Source: Sinorhizobium mexicanum
Lineage (GTDB): Bacteria > Pseudomonadota > Alphaproteobacteria > Rhizobiales > Rhizobiaceae
Direction of reading: 5' to 3'
Assembly (NCBI RefSeq): GCF_013488225.1
Contig: NZ_CP041238.1
Coordinates: 4,066,501-4,130,500 of the forward strand
DNA: 64,000 nt
The translations under genes were made by a program, and so were the position numbers. Of this stretch, positions 34,923-44,950 are shown one piece after another. The notes under the pieces were generated by a model, which was not told the origin of the DNA, did not search any database, and worked only from the letters and a program-made list of their open reading frames with translations. Every line of letters starts with the position of its first letter. Positions within the stretch are counted from its first letter, which is position 1.

Positions 34923-35843
34923 ATGGTACCCGACTATCAGACTCTCATGTTGCCAGTACTGCAGCTTGCTGCTGAGGGCGAGAAGCGGGTGGCCGACGTG
35001 GCAGATCGGATCGCTGATGAGTTCGGTTTGACAACGGAAGAGCGAGAGAAATTGCTGCCAAGCGGTAGGCAGCGAATTTTGCAAAACCGCATACACTGGG
35101 CAAAATTCTACATGTCCAGGGCTGGTCTTATCGCTTCGCCGGCACGAGGCCGTTTCGTCGCGACCGATGCGGGCCGGGCGCTCCTGGCCAGCAATCCACC
35201 TCGTATTGACATTCCCCTCCTGATGCGGGAACCGGCTTTCCGAGAATTCTATCGCAATGAGGGGCAGGAAGCTTCGAGGGAGCCAAGCGTTCCGGCGACC
35301 GAGCCGGCTGGAAGTACGACCACTCCCGAAGAGCGCATCGACGCAGCTTATCAATCGCTAAACGCGGCTCTTCGGACCGACTTGCTGGAACGAATCGTTC
35401 AAAACAGCCCCGCATTCTTCGAGCGACTAATAGTCGATCTACTGGTCGCCATGGGGTACGGTGGCTCGCACAAGAATGCGGCGGCACAATTGGGAAGATC
35501 AGGAGACGGCGGCGTCGACGGCGTGATCAACGAGGATCGCCTCGGCCTCGACCGCATCTATGTTCAGGCAAAACGGTACGCGCCCGGTAATCAGGTCGGC
35601 CGTCCAGAAGTGAACGCGTTCGTTGGTAGCCTCGTGGGTCTCGGCGCCTCAAAAGGCGTGTTTGTTACCACCTCAACCTTTAGCCAGCAGGCAAAGGATT
35701 TCGTGAAACCTCTCACGCAGCGGATCATCCTCCTCGACGGTACTACATTGGGCGAACTGATGATCGAGCACAACGTCGGTGTCCGAAGCCACCGGACAGT
35801 CGAATTCAAACGATTGGATGAGGACTTCTTCAGTGAGGAGTAG
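34923..35843 (+). CDS. mrr: Mrr-family restriction endonuclease
   Basis: The 306-residue protein is a full-length Mrr. The N-terminal winged helix (VPDYQTLMLPVLQLAAEGEK, with RQRILQNRIHWAKFYMSRAG) binds DNA, and the C-terminal catalytic domain has the family signature SGDGGVDGVINEDRLG followed by DRIYVQAKRY (PD-(D/E)XK with Gln in the E position, as in the Mrr family). Mrr enzymes cleave methylated DNA, which would target phages or incoming modified DNA and could conflict with the adjacent methylase unless its site is avoided. The ATG at 34923 has an AAGGTGG site. Confidence 0.9.
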   Translation: MVPDYQTLMLPVLQLAAEGEKRVADVADRIADEFGLTTEEREKLLPSGRQRILQNRIHWAKFYMSRAGLIASPARGRFVATDAGRALLASNPPRIDIPLLMREPAFREFYRNEGQEASREPSVPATEPAGSTTTPEERIDAAYQSLNAALRTDLLERIVQNSPAFFERLIVDLLVAMGYGGSHKNAAAQLGRSGDGGVDGVINEDRLGLDRIYVQAKRYAPGNQVGRPEVNAFVGSLVGLGASKGVFVTTSTFSQQAKDFVKPLTQRIILLDGTTLGELMIEHNVGVRSHRTVEFKRLDEDFFSEE

Positions 35844-35849
35844 AGCACT

Positions 35850-36009
35850 ATGTCTGGTGAACCCGATCGGTTTACAGCAACGCCGATAAAAGTTGTCCGA
35901 CCACGTGCGAATGATGCCGGTAAGATCCGGCGACAAATGTGGGGCGAATCGTGGGGCGTAGCTGCTCGTCAAACAAAAAATGAAGCAATTACAAGCGGTT
36001 GCGAAAGCA
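35850..36009 (+). other. Small ORF that ends at the att core only in the excised circle
   Basis: An ATG at 35850 follows GAGGAGTAGAGC, a good ribosome-binding site six bases after the mrr stop. In the integrated state the frame runs on through the tRNA-Ser gene to 36143. If the island excised, crossing over in the 17-bp repeat would join it to PPI and a TAA at 5153-5155, giving a 62-residue protein beginning MSGEPDRFTATPIKVV. I recognise no family; coding is uncertain. Confidence 0.35.
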
Positions 36010-36026
36010 ACTGGCGGAGAGGGGGG
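36010..36026. repeat. Island right attachment site within tRNA-Ser 3' end
   Basis: The second copy of ACTGGCGGAGAGGGGGG overlaps the CCA end and acceptor/T-stem bases of tRNA-Ser. The intact tRNA is therefore kept at this junction and the island lies downstream of the tRNA. Confidence 0.9.
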
Positions 36027-36101
36027 GATTCGAACCCCCGATGGGCTTGCACCCATGCCGCATTTCGAGTGCGGTGCATTCAACCACTCTGCCACCTCTC
36101 C
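36012..36101 (-). tRNA. tRNA-Ser(CGA)
   Basis: The reverse strand folds as a class II tRNA of 90 nt: acceptor GGAGAGG pairs with CCTCTCC, the anticodon loop CTCGAAA gives anticodon CGA (plus-strand 36065-36067), the variable arm is long, the T loop has GTTCGAATC and the CCA end is encoded. Its 3' end is the integration target of the island. Confidence 0.95.
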
Positions 36102-36207
36102 GCAGGTCTGGTTGGCGCTTTGTCGGCGCGGTCGGGTTCATAGCGGCAGATTCGGGTGCTGGCAAGGGGCGATGAAAAGAATATCTTGCTGGCCGACGTC
36201 TTTCGCC

Positions 36208-36236
36208 TTGACAGTTAGGAGCGATTCCCGTAATCC
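36208..36236 (+). promoter_or_regulatory. Candidate rplU promoter
   Basis: TTGACA (36208-36213), 17 bases, then TAATCC (36231-36236) faces rplU and would give a leader of about 165 bases. Nothing else is seen in the 36104-36405 gap. Confidence 0.55.
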
Positions 36237-36405
36237 GCGCAATGAAGTGGTGTGGCCTGTCCGCACCGCGTAGGGTAAGAGTTTGTGCCCGCCCACTGGT
36301 GGAGGTCAAGGGTTTTCCGAGACGCTCCGCTCAATGCAACGACTGACAAAAAGACGGCCTTGCCTTTTGAGGTAAAGAGCCGGACCGAACATGAAAGGAT
36401 AAAGA

Positions 36406-36774
36406 ATGTTCGCAGTCATCAAGACCGGCGGTAAGCAGTACCGCGTGGCAGCCAACGACGTCATCACCATCGAAAAGCTGGAAGGCGTTGCAGGCGACAA
36501 GATTGAATTCACCGAGATCCTGATGGTCGGCGCCGGCGCCGATGCCACCATCGGTGCTCCGTTTGTCGAAGGTGCCGTTGTCAGCGCCGAAGTTGTGGAA
36601 CAGGGCCGCGCCAGGAAGGTCATAGCCTTCAAGAAGCGCCGCCGCCAGAACTCCAAGCGTTCGCGCGGCCATCGCCAGCATCAGACGACCGTCCGCATCC
36701 TGGACATCGCTGCTGCCGGCAAAGCGAAGAAGGCTTCGAAGAAGACCGAAGCCGCCGCTGAAGCTGCAAACTGA
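36406..36774 (+). CDS. rplU: 50S ribosomal protein L21
   Basis: The 122-residue protein is L21, a 23S rRNA-binding protein of the large subunit. The whole family pattern is present: [20 protein letters not shown] at the start, [20 protein letters not shown] and [13 protein letters not shown] at the end. A short Ala/Lys-rich tail (about 105-122) is common in Rhizobiales. It begins the conserved rplU-rpmA pair and has an AAAGGATAAAG ribosome-binding site. Confidence 0.97.
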   Translation: MFAVIKTGGKQYRVAANDVITIEKLEGVAGDKIEFTEILMVGAGADATIGAPFVEGAVVSAEVVEQGRARKVIAFKKRRRQNSKRSRGHRQHQTTVRILDIAAAGKAKKASKKTEAAAEAAN

Positions 36775-36807
36775 GTTCCGGGATCGAAGGTTTAAAGGAG
36801 AACACCA

Positions 36808-37077
36808 ATGGCACACAAAAAAGCTGGCGGTTCGTCGCGCAACGGTCGCGATTCTGAGTCCAAGCGCCTTGGCGTGAAGAAGTTCGGCGGCGAAGCCGTC
36901 ATCGCGGGCAACATCATCGTGCGTCAGCGCGGCACGAAGTGGCATGCAGGCGCCAATGTCGGCCTCGGCAAGGACCATACGATTTTTGCGCTTACGGCAG
37001 GCAACGTGGACTTCCGTACGAAGGCCAATGGCCGCGTGTACGTGTCTGTAATGCCGAAAGCGGAAGCAGCGGAATAA
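36808..37077 (+). CDS. rpmA: 50S ribosomal protein L27
   Basis: The 89-residue protein is L27, whose N-terminus reaches the peptidyl-transferase centre. It starts [20 protein letters not shown], the uncleaved form typical of proteobacteria, and continues with [20 protein letters not shown]. It follows rplU by 33 bases with AAAGGAG upstream and is followed by a terminator hairpin at 37152-37186. Confidence 0.97.
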
Positions 37078-37151
37078 GCCGGTAGCGCTCTAAAACAGCC
37101 GGCGTCTCATCGACCCGGCTGACGCACCTGCAAGGTTCAAAGCCAGACTTC

Positions 37152-37186
37152 AAAGGGGAGATGGGGCGATACCCAACTCCCCTTTT
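37152..37186 (+). terminator. Terminator after rpmA
   Basis: AAAGGGGAG and CTCCCCTTT form a nine-bp stem with a 16-base loop and a short T-run at its end. It separates the ribosomal genes from the acetyltransferase pair. Confidence 0.6.
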
Positions 37187-37207
37187 CGCATGTCTGGAGG
37201 AAGAACC

Positions 37208-37840
37208 ATGCAAACCGAGCTCTTGAGGGAAGACCAATCCCGGTCTCCCGAACAAAGGCCGAGGCCTCAGCGGTCAAGGACCGATTGCCCGATATTGTTA
37301 TCGCCCCGGCTCGTTTTGCGCGCGCCCCATGAAGACGATATCGACGCCCTTGCCCATCTTGCCAACAACGCCAATATCGCCACCATGGTCTCGCGCATGC
37401 CGCACCCCTACACCGCGGCGGATGCGGCCGATTTCGTGCGACGCGCAAAAGCCGGCACGATTGGCAAGTGCGTCTACGCGATCACCAAGGCGGACAATGG
37501 CGCATTCTTGGGTTGCTGCGGCATCGAGCCGCATCCTGACGGCAAGACGGCCGAGCTCGGCTACTGGCTCGGCGAGCCCTACTGGAACCAGGGTTACGCC
37601 ACCGAAGCCGCGCAAGCGCTGACAGACATGGCCTTCCGCACCCGCGACATCGACCAGATCGACGCGCGCTGCCGGGTCATGAACATTGCCTCGCGGCGCG
37701 TCATCCAGAAGTGCGGCTTCCAGTTCCAGGGCTCCGGCATGGTCGACAGCCTGGCGCTCGGCGGCATGATGTCCGTCGAATGGTACCGGCTCGACCGCAA
37801 GACCTGGGTTTCGCTGAGAAGCTGGGGAGGCATGCGATGA
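37208..37840 (+). CDS. GNAT N-acetyltransferase (RimJ/RimL-like)
   Basis: The 210-residue protein has a GNAT domain of the RimJ/RimL type: LLSPRLVLRAPHEDDIDALA as the entry strand and helix, LGYWLGEPYWNQGYATEAAQ as the acetyl-CoA-binding region (Q-x2-G-x-A variant), and a closing NIASRRVIQKCGFQFQG helix. Substrates of this subgroup range from ribosomal proteins to small amines and cannot be told here. The ATG at 37208 follows GGAGGAAG; residues 1-35 are not conserved. Its last four bases overlap the second acetyltransferase gene. Confidence 0.88.
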   Translation: MQTELLREDQSRSPEQRPRPQRSRTDCPILLSPRLVLRAPHEDDIDALAHLANNANIATMVSRMPHPYTAADAADFVRRAKAGTIGKCVYAITKADNGAFLGCCGIEPHPDGKTAELGYWLGEPYWNQGYATEAAQALTDMAFRTRDIDQIDARCRVMNIASRRVIQKCGFQFQGSGMVDSLALGGMMSVEWYRLDRKTWVSLRSWGGMR

Positions 37841-38421
37841 ACGCGCTCGTTCCCGAACGGTCGCGGGTCATCGTCCGCCCCGATCCCGGCCCCTCGCCGG
37901 TCATCGAAACCAAGCGGCTCAGGCTCCGCCCGCACCGCCTTGCCGATGCGGAGGCGATCGCCCAGTCGCTCGGCGACTTCCAGGTCGCGCGCATGCTGGC
38001 GCGCGTCCCGGCGCCCTATGACCAACAGGATGCGTTCGACTGGCTAAACCGCCAGGCAGCCAACGTTCTGCCCGACTGGACGCTCGCGGTCACCACCGGC
38101 GATGACGTCCATATCGGCTGCGTCGGCATCGAGTTGAGAAACGGTCAGTGGCATGTCGGCTACTGGCTGAACCGGTTCTACTGGGGCAAGGGCCTGGCGA
38201 GCGAGGCAGTTCATGCCGCAGTCGAGCGCTTCTTCCGGCGCATGCCGGACACAGTGCTTCATTCGGGCGTCTTTGCCGACAATCCGGGCTCGCTGAGAAT
38301 CCAGGAGAAGCTCGGCTTCAAGGTCACCGGCTGCAGCCAGATCTACGCGCTCGCCCGCAACGCCATGGTCGCGCATATCGAGACGCGGCTCACGTCGGCC
38401 GAGTTGCGTCGGCCGAACTGA
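37837..38421 (+). CDS. GNAT N-acetyltransferase, paralogue of the preceding gene
   Basis: The 194-residue protein is a second GNAT domain: VIETKRLRLRPHRLADAEAI at the start, GYWLNRFYWGKGLASEAVHA as the acetyl-CoA loop and NPGSLRIQEKLGFKVTGCSQ near the end. Its start is in the ATGA overlap with the upstream gene, so the two are co-translated, and their similarity suggests a tandem duplication. A strong bidirectional terminator follows directly. Substrate is unknown. Confidence 0.88.
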   Translation: MNALVPERSRVIVRPDPGPSPVIETKRLRLRPHRLADAEAIAQSLGDFQVARMLARVPAPYDQQDAFDWLNRQAANVLPDWTLAVTTGDDVHIGCVGIELRNGQWHVGYWLNRFYWGKGLASEAVHAAVERFFRRMPDTVLHSGVFADNPGSLRIQEKLGFKVTGCSQIYALARNAMVAHIETRLTSAELRRPN

Positions 38422-38425
38422 TGAA

Positions 38426-38457
38426 AAGACCCGCGAAGCATGCGCTTCGCGGGTCTT
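38426..38457. terminator. Bidirectional terminator
   Basis: A perfect 14-bp stem (AAGACCCGCGAAGC with its complement) with an ATGC loop lies between two convergent genes. A-rich and T-rich flanks on both sides allow it to work in both directions. Confidence 0.85.
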
Positions 38458-38461
38458 AAAA

Positions 38462-39322
38462 CTATTGGAGCTCGATTCCGACCGGCAGGTGATCGGAGCC
38501 CGTCGCATCATAATCGGTCCAGGCGTCCTTCAGGCGAGGGATGAGGCCGGCACTGAGGAAGCAATAGTCGAGATGCATGCGCCGCTGACGATCGTCCGGA
38601 TGAATCCAGCTATAGCTTTCCGGCGTCAGTCGGCCGAGTTGGGCAAGTGCGTCGACCGGATTACCGATGCGCAGCGAGCGGCCGTAGAAGGCGTCGCGCG
38701 TCCCGACCATCGCATTGTATTCGGGCGATTCCGGCACCATGTTGAAATCGCCCATCACGACGAAATCCTCCGGATGCGGCGGCTCGGCGAAGCCGAAATC
38801 GGAGGCGCCCGAAATCGCGCCGCCTTCGAGCGGATAGTTGACGAGCCTTTGTTTCAGAAACTCGATCTGGCTGATGCGTTCGCCCGGAAGCACATGGTCG
38901 AGGTGGACGGAATAGACGCGCAACGGACCGGTCGGCGTCGCAATCAACGCTTCCGTCGCGCCGCGCTGCAGGTTCATCGGGCGGACGGTCCGCGTCCGTG
39001 GCAAGACGATCGGCCGCGTCGAAAGGATCGGCCAGCGCGACAGGATCATGTTGCCGAACTGAAAACGGCGGTTGACCGCGCGGCCGTTCTCGATTGCCGA
39101 GCCGATATCGATCTCGCAGGGCGCATGATAGACAGAAAAATAACCGGGCAGCAGATCTTCGAAAATCGAAACGAGGTCGGCATTGCCGTTTCGATGGAAG
39201 TTGCGCGTCACTTCCTGCAGGGCGATGATGTCGGCTTCGCGCAGCGAAGCGGCGATGCGCTCGGGGTCGAAACGGCCGTCGAGACCGATGCCGTATTGAA
39301 TATTGTAGCTTGTGAACCGCAC
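38462..39322 (-). CDS. Endonuclease/exonuclease/phosphatase family hydrolase
   Basis: The 286-residue protein has the EEP (DNase I-like) fold. Active-site residues are visible in MRFTSYNIQYG (Asn), ADIIALQEVTRN (Glu), VYSVHLDHV, VVMGDFNMVPES (Asp and Asn) and the final GSDHLPVGIEL (Asp-His). The family includes nucleases and phosphodiesterases. No signal peptide is evident, so it is likely cytoplasmic. A broad choice of substrate remains open. It is convergent with the acetyltransferase pair. Confidence 0.85.
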   Translation of the reverse strand: MRFTSYNIQYGIGLDGRFDPERIAASLREADIIALQEVTRNFHRNGNADLVSIFEDLLPGYFSVYHAPCEIDIGSAIENGRAVNRRFQFGNMILSRWPILSTRPIVLPRTRTVRPMNLQRGATEALIATPTGPLRVYSVHLDHVLPGERISQIEFLKQRLVNYPLEGGAISGASDFGFAEPPHPEDFVVMGDFNMVPESPEYNAMVGTRDAFYGRSLRIGNPVDALAQLGRLTPESYSWIHPDDRQRRMHLDYCFLSAGLIPRLKDAWTDYDATGSDHLPVGIELQ

Positions 39323-39373
39323 GATAGTCTTTGACCTCCAGGGTAACCGCCTATATCGATGGCGGCAAAACTA

Positions 39374-40508
<1,135 letters not shown>

Positions 40509-40509
40509 G

Positions 40510-41691
40510 ATGACCAGGACCCGCAAGCCGCTGCAAAAGTATCGCCGGGTCGTCATCAAGATCGGGTCGGCGCTGTTGGTCGATCGCAAATCCGGGCTGA
40601 AGAAGGCCTGGCTCGACGCCATGTGCGCCGACATCGCCGGATTGAAGGCAACGGGCGTGGAGGTGCTCGTCGTCTCTTCGGGCGCGATTGCGCTTGGACG
40701 GACGGTGCTGGACCTTCCGGCCGGAGCGCTGAAGCTCGAGGAAAGCCAGGCGGCAGCGGCCGTCGGCCAGATCGCCCTGGCGCGCGCCTGGTCGGAAAGC
40801 CTCTCGACCGATCAGATCATTGCAGGCCAAGTCCTCTTGACCCTCGGCGATACGGAAGAGCGCCGCCGTTATCTCAACGCCCGGGCAACGATCAGCCAGT
40901 TGCTGAAGCTTGGCGCCGTGCCGATCATCAACGAGAACGATACGGTCGCCACCACCGAGATCCGCTACGGCGACAACGATCGGCTGGCCGCGCGGGTGGC
41001 GACGATGGTCGGCGCCGACCTGCTTGTGCTGCTCTCCGATATCGACGGCCTGTACACCGCCCCGCCGCATCTCGACCCCGACGCGCGCTTCCTCGATACG
41101 ATCGCCGAAATCACGCCGGAGATCGAGGCGATGGCCGGCGGTGCCGCCTCCGAGCTTTCGCGCGGCGGCATGCGCACCAAGATCGATGCCGGCAAGATCG
41201 CGACCACTGCGGGCTGCGCGATGATCATCGCCTCGGGCAAGCCGGAGCACCCGCTTGCCGCGATCGAGTCCGGCGCGCGCTCCTCCTGGTTCGCGCCGGC
41301 CGGCTCGCCGGTGACCGCGCGCAAGACCTGGATCGCCGGGCAGCTTCTGCCGGCCGGCACGCTCACAATCGACGCCGGCGCCGAAACGGCGCTCCGCTCC
41401 GGCAAGAGCCTGCTGCCGGCCGGTGTCCGGCAGGTGACGGGCAGCTTCAGCCGTGGTGACACGATCGCGATCCTCGGCTCGTCGGGCCGCGAAATCGCCC
41501 GCGGCCTTGCCGGCTACGACGCCGACGAGGCGCGCCAGATCGCCGGCAAGAAATCGGCCGAGATCGCCGCGATCCTTGGCTATGCCGGCCGCGCCGCAAT
41601 GGTGCACCGCGACGATCTGGTGATGACAGGCCCTGCCGGCGCGCGCCTGGATGACGGAAGCGACGAAAGGAAAGGCGAGGTTCATGCCTGA
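40510..41691 (+). CDS. proB: Glutamate 5-kinase
   Basis: The 393-residue protein catalyses the first step of proline synthesis, phosphorylating glutamate. It has an amino-acid kinase domain ([16 protein letters not shown] at the start, [15 protein letters not shown] and [20 protein letters not shown]) and a C-terminal PUA domain (about 290-393). It starts one base after the obgE stop and overlaps proA by eight bases, so obgE, proB and proA are one operon. Confidence 0.96.
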   Translation: MTRTRKPLQKYRRVVIKIGSALLVDRKSGLKKAWLDAMCADIAGLKATGVEVLVVSSGAIALGRTVLDLPAGALKLEESQAAAAVGQIALARAWSESLSTDQIIAGQVLLTLGDTEERRRYLNARATISQLLKLGAVPIINENDTVATTEIRYGDNDRLAARVATMVGADLLVLLSDIDGLYTAPPHLDPDARFLDTIAEITPEIEAMAGGAASELSRGGMRTKIDAGKIATTAGCAMIIASGKPEHPLAAIESGARSSWFAPAGSPVTARKTWIAGQLLPAGTLTIDAGAETALRSGKSLLPAGVRQVTGSFSRGDTIAILGSSGREIARGLAGYDADEARQIAGKKSAEIAAILGYAGRAAMVHRDDLVMTGPAGARLDDGSDERKGEVHA

Positions 41692-42967
41692 CGCGGTCAA
41701 TAACGGCGAGGACGTCAACAGCGTCATGCTGGAAATTGGCCGTCGCGCCAAGGCGGCAAGCCGGCCGCTCGCTGTTGCAAGCGCCGAGCGCAAGCACGCG
41801 GCCCTGATTGCCATGGCAGATGCGATTGTCGCCAGGACCGAGGAAATCCTTGGCGCCAATGCGGTCGACCTCGAAAACGCCGAGAAAACCGGTGTTGCAA
41901 AGGCCTTCATCGATCGTCTCACGCTCAACCGGGACCGCATCCGCGACATCGCCGACGGCATCCGCGCCATCGCGGCCTTCAGGGACCCGATCGGCGACGT
42001 GATTGCCGAATGGGACCGCCCGAACGGGCTTCACATCGAGCGCGTCCGCACGCCGCTCGGCGTGATCGGCGTGATCTACGAAAGCCGGCCCAACGTCACG
42101 GCCGATGCCGGCGCCCTATGCCTCAAGGCCGGCAATGCGGTAATCCTGCGCGGCGGCTCCGACAGCTTTCATTCGTCGCGGGCGATCCATGCCTGCCTGG
42201 TCGAGGGGCTGAGGGCCGCCCGCCTTCCGGAGCATGCGATCCAGATGGTGCCGGTGGCCGACCGCGCCGCCGTCGGCGCCATGCTGTCCGGCCTCAACGG
42301 CGCGATCGACGTGATCGTGCCGCGCGGAGGGAAAAGCCTTGTCGCCCGCGTCCAGAACGAAGCGCGCGTACCGGTCTTCGCGCATCTCGAAGGTCTCTGC
42401 CACATCTATGTCGATGCCTCCGCCGATCTCGACATGGCGAGGAAGATCGTCGTTAACGCCAAGATGCGCCGCACCGGTATTTGCGGAGCCGCCGAAACGC
42501 TGCTCATCGACCGCACTGCGGCGGACCGGCTGGCAAAGCCGCTGCTTCAGGCGCTCGTTGACGCGGGCTGCGAGGTCAGGGTTGCGAACGAGCTGGAAGC
42601 GCTGCTGCCGGGTCTGAAGCCCGCGACCGATGAGGATTGGGCGACCGAATATCTCGACGCGATCATTTCGGCGAAGCTGGTCGACGGCATTTCCGGCGCC
42701 ATCGACCACATCAACACCTGGTCGTCGGCTCATACCGAAGCGGTCATCGCGGAAGATCCGGCCGTCGTGGAACGTTTCTTCTCGGAGATCGACTCCGCCA
42801 TCCTCCTGCACAACGCCTCGACGCAGTTTGCCGACGGCGGCGAGTTCGGCATGGGCGGCGAGATCGGCATCGCTACCGGCAAGATGCATGCACGCGGGCC
42901 TGTCGGCGTCGAGCAGCTGACCTCGTTCAAGTACCGCGTGCGCGGCACGGGACAGGTGCGGTCCTGA
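41684..42967 (+). CDS. proA: Gamma-glutamyl phosphate reductase
   Basis: ProA reduces gamma-glutamyl phosphate to the semialdehyde with NADPH. The 427-residue protein has the aldehyde dehydrogenase-like fold, with [20 protein letters not shown] early (about 125) and the catalytic Cys in [17 protein letters not shown] (about 265). Near the end [20 protein letters not shown] is the family signature. ATG 41684 sits in the overlap with proB; an upstream frame start at 41651 is inside proB. It is followed by nadD after one base. Confidence 0.96.
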   Translation: MPDAVNNGEDVNSVMLEIGRRAKAASRPLAVASAERKHAALIAMADAIVARTEEILGANAVDLENAEKTGVAKAFIDRLTLNRDRIRDIADGIRAIAAFRDPIGDVIAEWDRPNGLHIERVRTPLGVIGVIYESRPNVTADAGALCLKAGNAVILRGGSDSFHSSRAIHACLVEGLRAARLPEHAIQMVPVADRAAVGAMLSGLNGAIDVIVPRGGKSLVARVQNEARVPVFAHLEGLCHIYVDASADLDMARKIVVNAKMRRTGICGAAETLLIDRTAADRLAKPLLQALVDAGCEVRVANELEALLPGLKPATDEDWATEYLDAIISAKLVDGISGAIDHINTWSSAHTEAVIAEDPAVVERFFSEIDSAILLHNASTQFADGGEFGMGGEIGIATGKMHARGPVGVEQLTSFKYRVRGTGQVRS

Positions 42968-42968
42968 C

Positions 42969-43619
42969 GTGATCCCGCCTCGAGTGAACGCGCGCTATCT
43001 GCGCATGCCGCATGTCGAAAGCGGGATGACCGTCGGCCTCTTCGGCGGATCGTTCAACCCGCCCCATGGCGGCCATCTCCTTGTTGCCGAAACGGCGTTG
43101 CGCAGGCTCGGCCTCGACCAGCTCTGGTGGATGGTGACGCCTGGCAACCCGCTGAAGAATCACGACGATCTCGCGCCGCTGGCGGACCGCATCGCGCTCA
43201 GCGAGAAGGTCGCCTCCAATCCCCGCATCAAGGTCACGGCCTTTGAGAAGGCGCTCGGCCAGAGCTACACGGCGCGTACGCTCGAAATCGTGCGCGCCCG
43301 CAACCACGACGTCCGCTTCGTCTGGGTCATGGGGGCGGACAACCTCAAGAATTTCCACCGCTGGCAGAACTGGCGCAAAATAGTCTCGACCTTCCCGATC
43401 GCGGTCATCGACAGGCCCGGCTCGACGCTTGCCTATCTTTCCTCGCGCATGGCGCGGACCTTCGACTATGCCCGTATCGACGAGGACGATGCTCTGGCGC
43501 TCGCCTTCCACCGCGCGCCCGCCTGGACATTCATTCACGGACCACGCTCGCCGCTCAGTTCCACGGCGCTTCGCTCTACAACGCCGCGTGTCTCGCCAGC
43601 CGTGCAGAAATCACTGTAG
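42969..43619 (+). CDS. nadD: Nicotinate-nucleotide adenylyltransferase
   Basis: NadD adenylates nicotinate mononucleotide in NAD synthesis. The 216-residue protein has the nucleotidyltransferase signature GLFGGSFNPPHGGHLLVAE (about 22-40), KVASNPRIKVTAFE, and the later VWVMGADNLKNFHRWQNW segment with SSRMA near the end. GTG 42969 is taken as the start because it lies one base after proA; an ATG at 43005 is possible. The order proA-nadD-rsfS-rlmH is conserved in Rhizobiales. Confidence 0.93.
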   Translation: MIPPRVNARYLRMPHVESGMTVGLFGGSFNPPHGGHLLVAETALRRLGLDQLWWMVTPGNPLKNHDDLAPLADRIALSEKVASNPRIKVTAFEKALGQSYTARTLEIVRARNHDVRFVWVMGADNLKNFHRWQNWRKIVSTFPIAVIDRPGSTLAYLSSRMARTFDYARIDEDDALALAFHRAPAWTFIHGPRSPLSSTALRSTTPRVSPAVQKSL

Positions 43620-43682
43620 CTCTTCGGGTTGCTGTTGTTCTGATGCTTAAACCGGCTTCAGTTTAAGGGAACAAACCGTAGT
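43570..43682. repeat. Degenerate module B repeat overlapping nadD 3' end
   Basis: From TCTACAACGCCGCGTGTCTC the sequence follows module B loosely (CACTGTAGCT, then TTGCTG and a TTAAACCGGCTTCAGTTTAA hairpin). It overlaps the last nadD codons and may have shaped the C-terminus. The copy is more diverged than those at 49147 or 59004. Confidence 0.5.
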
Positions 43683-43739
43683 GAAATCTGCGTGAATTCC
43701 CATGATTCATTTCTCGCGTCTTGAAACCCTCATGGTTTG

Positions 43740-44231
43740 ATGCCTACATTTATAAACGGTTCGATCCTGATCATCGAATCGGAAGTGCCTGTTCTGTTCT
43801 TTTGGAAAGGAAAGACCCTGACAACAGTACACGCCAAGGGTTATGCGGCAACCGCGTACCCGCGCAGCACGGAATCAAGCGACGAAGCCGCTGTCCGTGC
43901 GCTTAACCTGGTCCTCGAAAGCCTAGAGGACTCGAAAGCAGAAAATATCGTCACCATCAACATTGCCGGAAAATCGGCGCTGGGAGACTTCATGGTCGTC
44001 GTCTCCGGGCGGTCGAACAGGCATGTGATGGCGATTGCCGACCACCTGATCACGGACCTGAAGGACGAAGGGTTTGGCAATTCCCGCGTCGAAGGCCTTG
44101 AAGGTGGCGACTGGGTGCTGATCGACACCGGCGATGTGATCGTTCACATCTTCCGGCCGGAGATCCGGGAGTTCTACAACATCGAAAAGATGTGGGCGGC
44201 TCCGGAAATCGAGGACGGTACCCTGCACTGA
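43740..44231 (+). CDS. rsfS: Ribosomal silencing factor RsfS
   Basis: RsfS binds L14 and blocks subunit joining during starvation. The C-terminal 110 residues carry the whole domain: ALNLVLESLEDSKAENIVTI, DFMVVVSGRSNRHVMAIADH and GGDWVLIDTGDVIVHIFRPE with IREFYNIEKMW. The start is unclear. ATG 43740 would add about 26 hydrophobic, poorly conserved residues, whereas an in-frame CTG at 43818 directly follows GGAAAGGAAAGA and gives the typical length. The gene precedes rlmH, its usual neighbour. Confidence 0.88.
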   Translation: MPTFINGSILIIESEVPVLFFWKGKTLTTVHAKGYAATAYPRSTESSDEAAVRALNLVLESLEDSKAENIVTINIAGKSALGDFMVVVSGRSNRHVMAIADHLITDLKDEGFGNSRVEGLEGGDWVLIDTGDVIVHIFRPEIREFYNIEKMWAAPEIEDGTLH

Positions 44232-44358
44232 GACGCGCCGTAGCGCCGGTGTCGAATGGAAATGCGGCTGTCATCGCCCGGCCGGGCTGATGGCAGCAAG
44301 AGTGATTTTGCCAGTCGTTTCGCAGGATCGGTCTGGCACCGGTGGGGATGATCGAGTC

Positions 44359-44841
44359 GTGCGTATCGGACTTTTCGCAGTCGGCCGCCTGAAGGCGGGG
44401 CCGGAAAAGGACCTTGCGAGCCGTTATCTCGACCGCTTCGCCAAGGCGGGACCCGCGCTGGGGCTGGATTTCGCCCGGGTCGTGGAAGTGAATGAGAGCC
44501 GCGCCGGCAACGCGGAGACGCGCAAGCGCGAAGAGGCCGCCCAGCTTGAAAAAGCGCTCGCGGACGGCAGCCTGCTCGTGCTGCTCGACGAACGGGGAAA
44601 GGCGATCGATTCGGAGGCCTTCGCTTCGCTCATCGGCTCATTCCGGGACAGCGGAAAGCGCGACCTGATGATCGCGATCGGCGGCGCCGATGGCCTGGAC
44701 CCGGCGCTGCACGCGCGCGCTGACGCGATTCTCTGTCTTGGCAAGATGACCTGGCCGCACCAACTCGTGCGCATCCTGATAGCCGAACAGCTTTACCGTG
44801 CCGTGACGATCCTTTCAGGCCATCCCTATCACCGCGCTTGA
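44359..44841 (+). CDS. rlmH: 23S rRNA pseudouridine-1915 N3-methyltransferase RlmH
   Basis: RlmH methylates pseudouridine 1915 of 23S rRNA, using a SPOUT trefoil knot. The 160-residue protein starts RIGLFAVGRLKAGPEKDLAS and has the knot region LMIAIGGADGLDPALHARAD and the closing MTWPHQLVRILIAEQLYRAV signature with SGHPYHRA. GTG 44359 is preferred over the frame start at 44290 because it gives the normal length and N-terminus. Confidence 0.94.
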   Translation: MRIGLFAVGRLKAGPEKDLASRYLDRFAKAGPALGLDFARVVEVNESRAGNAETRKREEAAQLEKALADGSLLVLLDERGKAIDSEAFASLIGSFRDSGKRDLMIAIGGADGLDPALHARADAILCLGKMTWPHQLVRILIAEQLYRAVTILSGHPYHRA

Positions 44842-44950
44842 TGAAACGCGGGCCTATTCACGGGCGCGATAACACGATTATGTGTTGGTTGGCTTGGCCA
44901 AATCAGATTAGGGTTTCTTACCTATTTTTTTGAGAGACACATCGGGCCGG

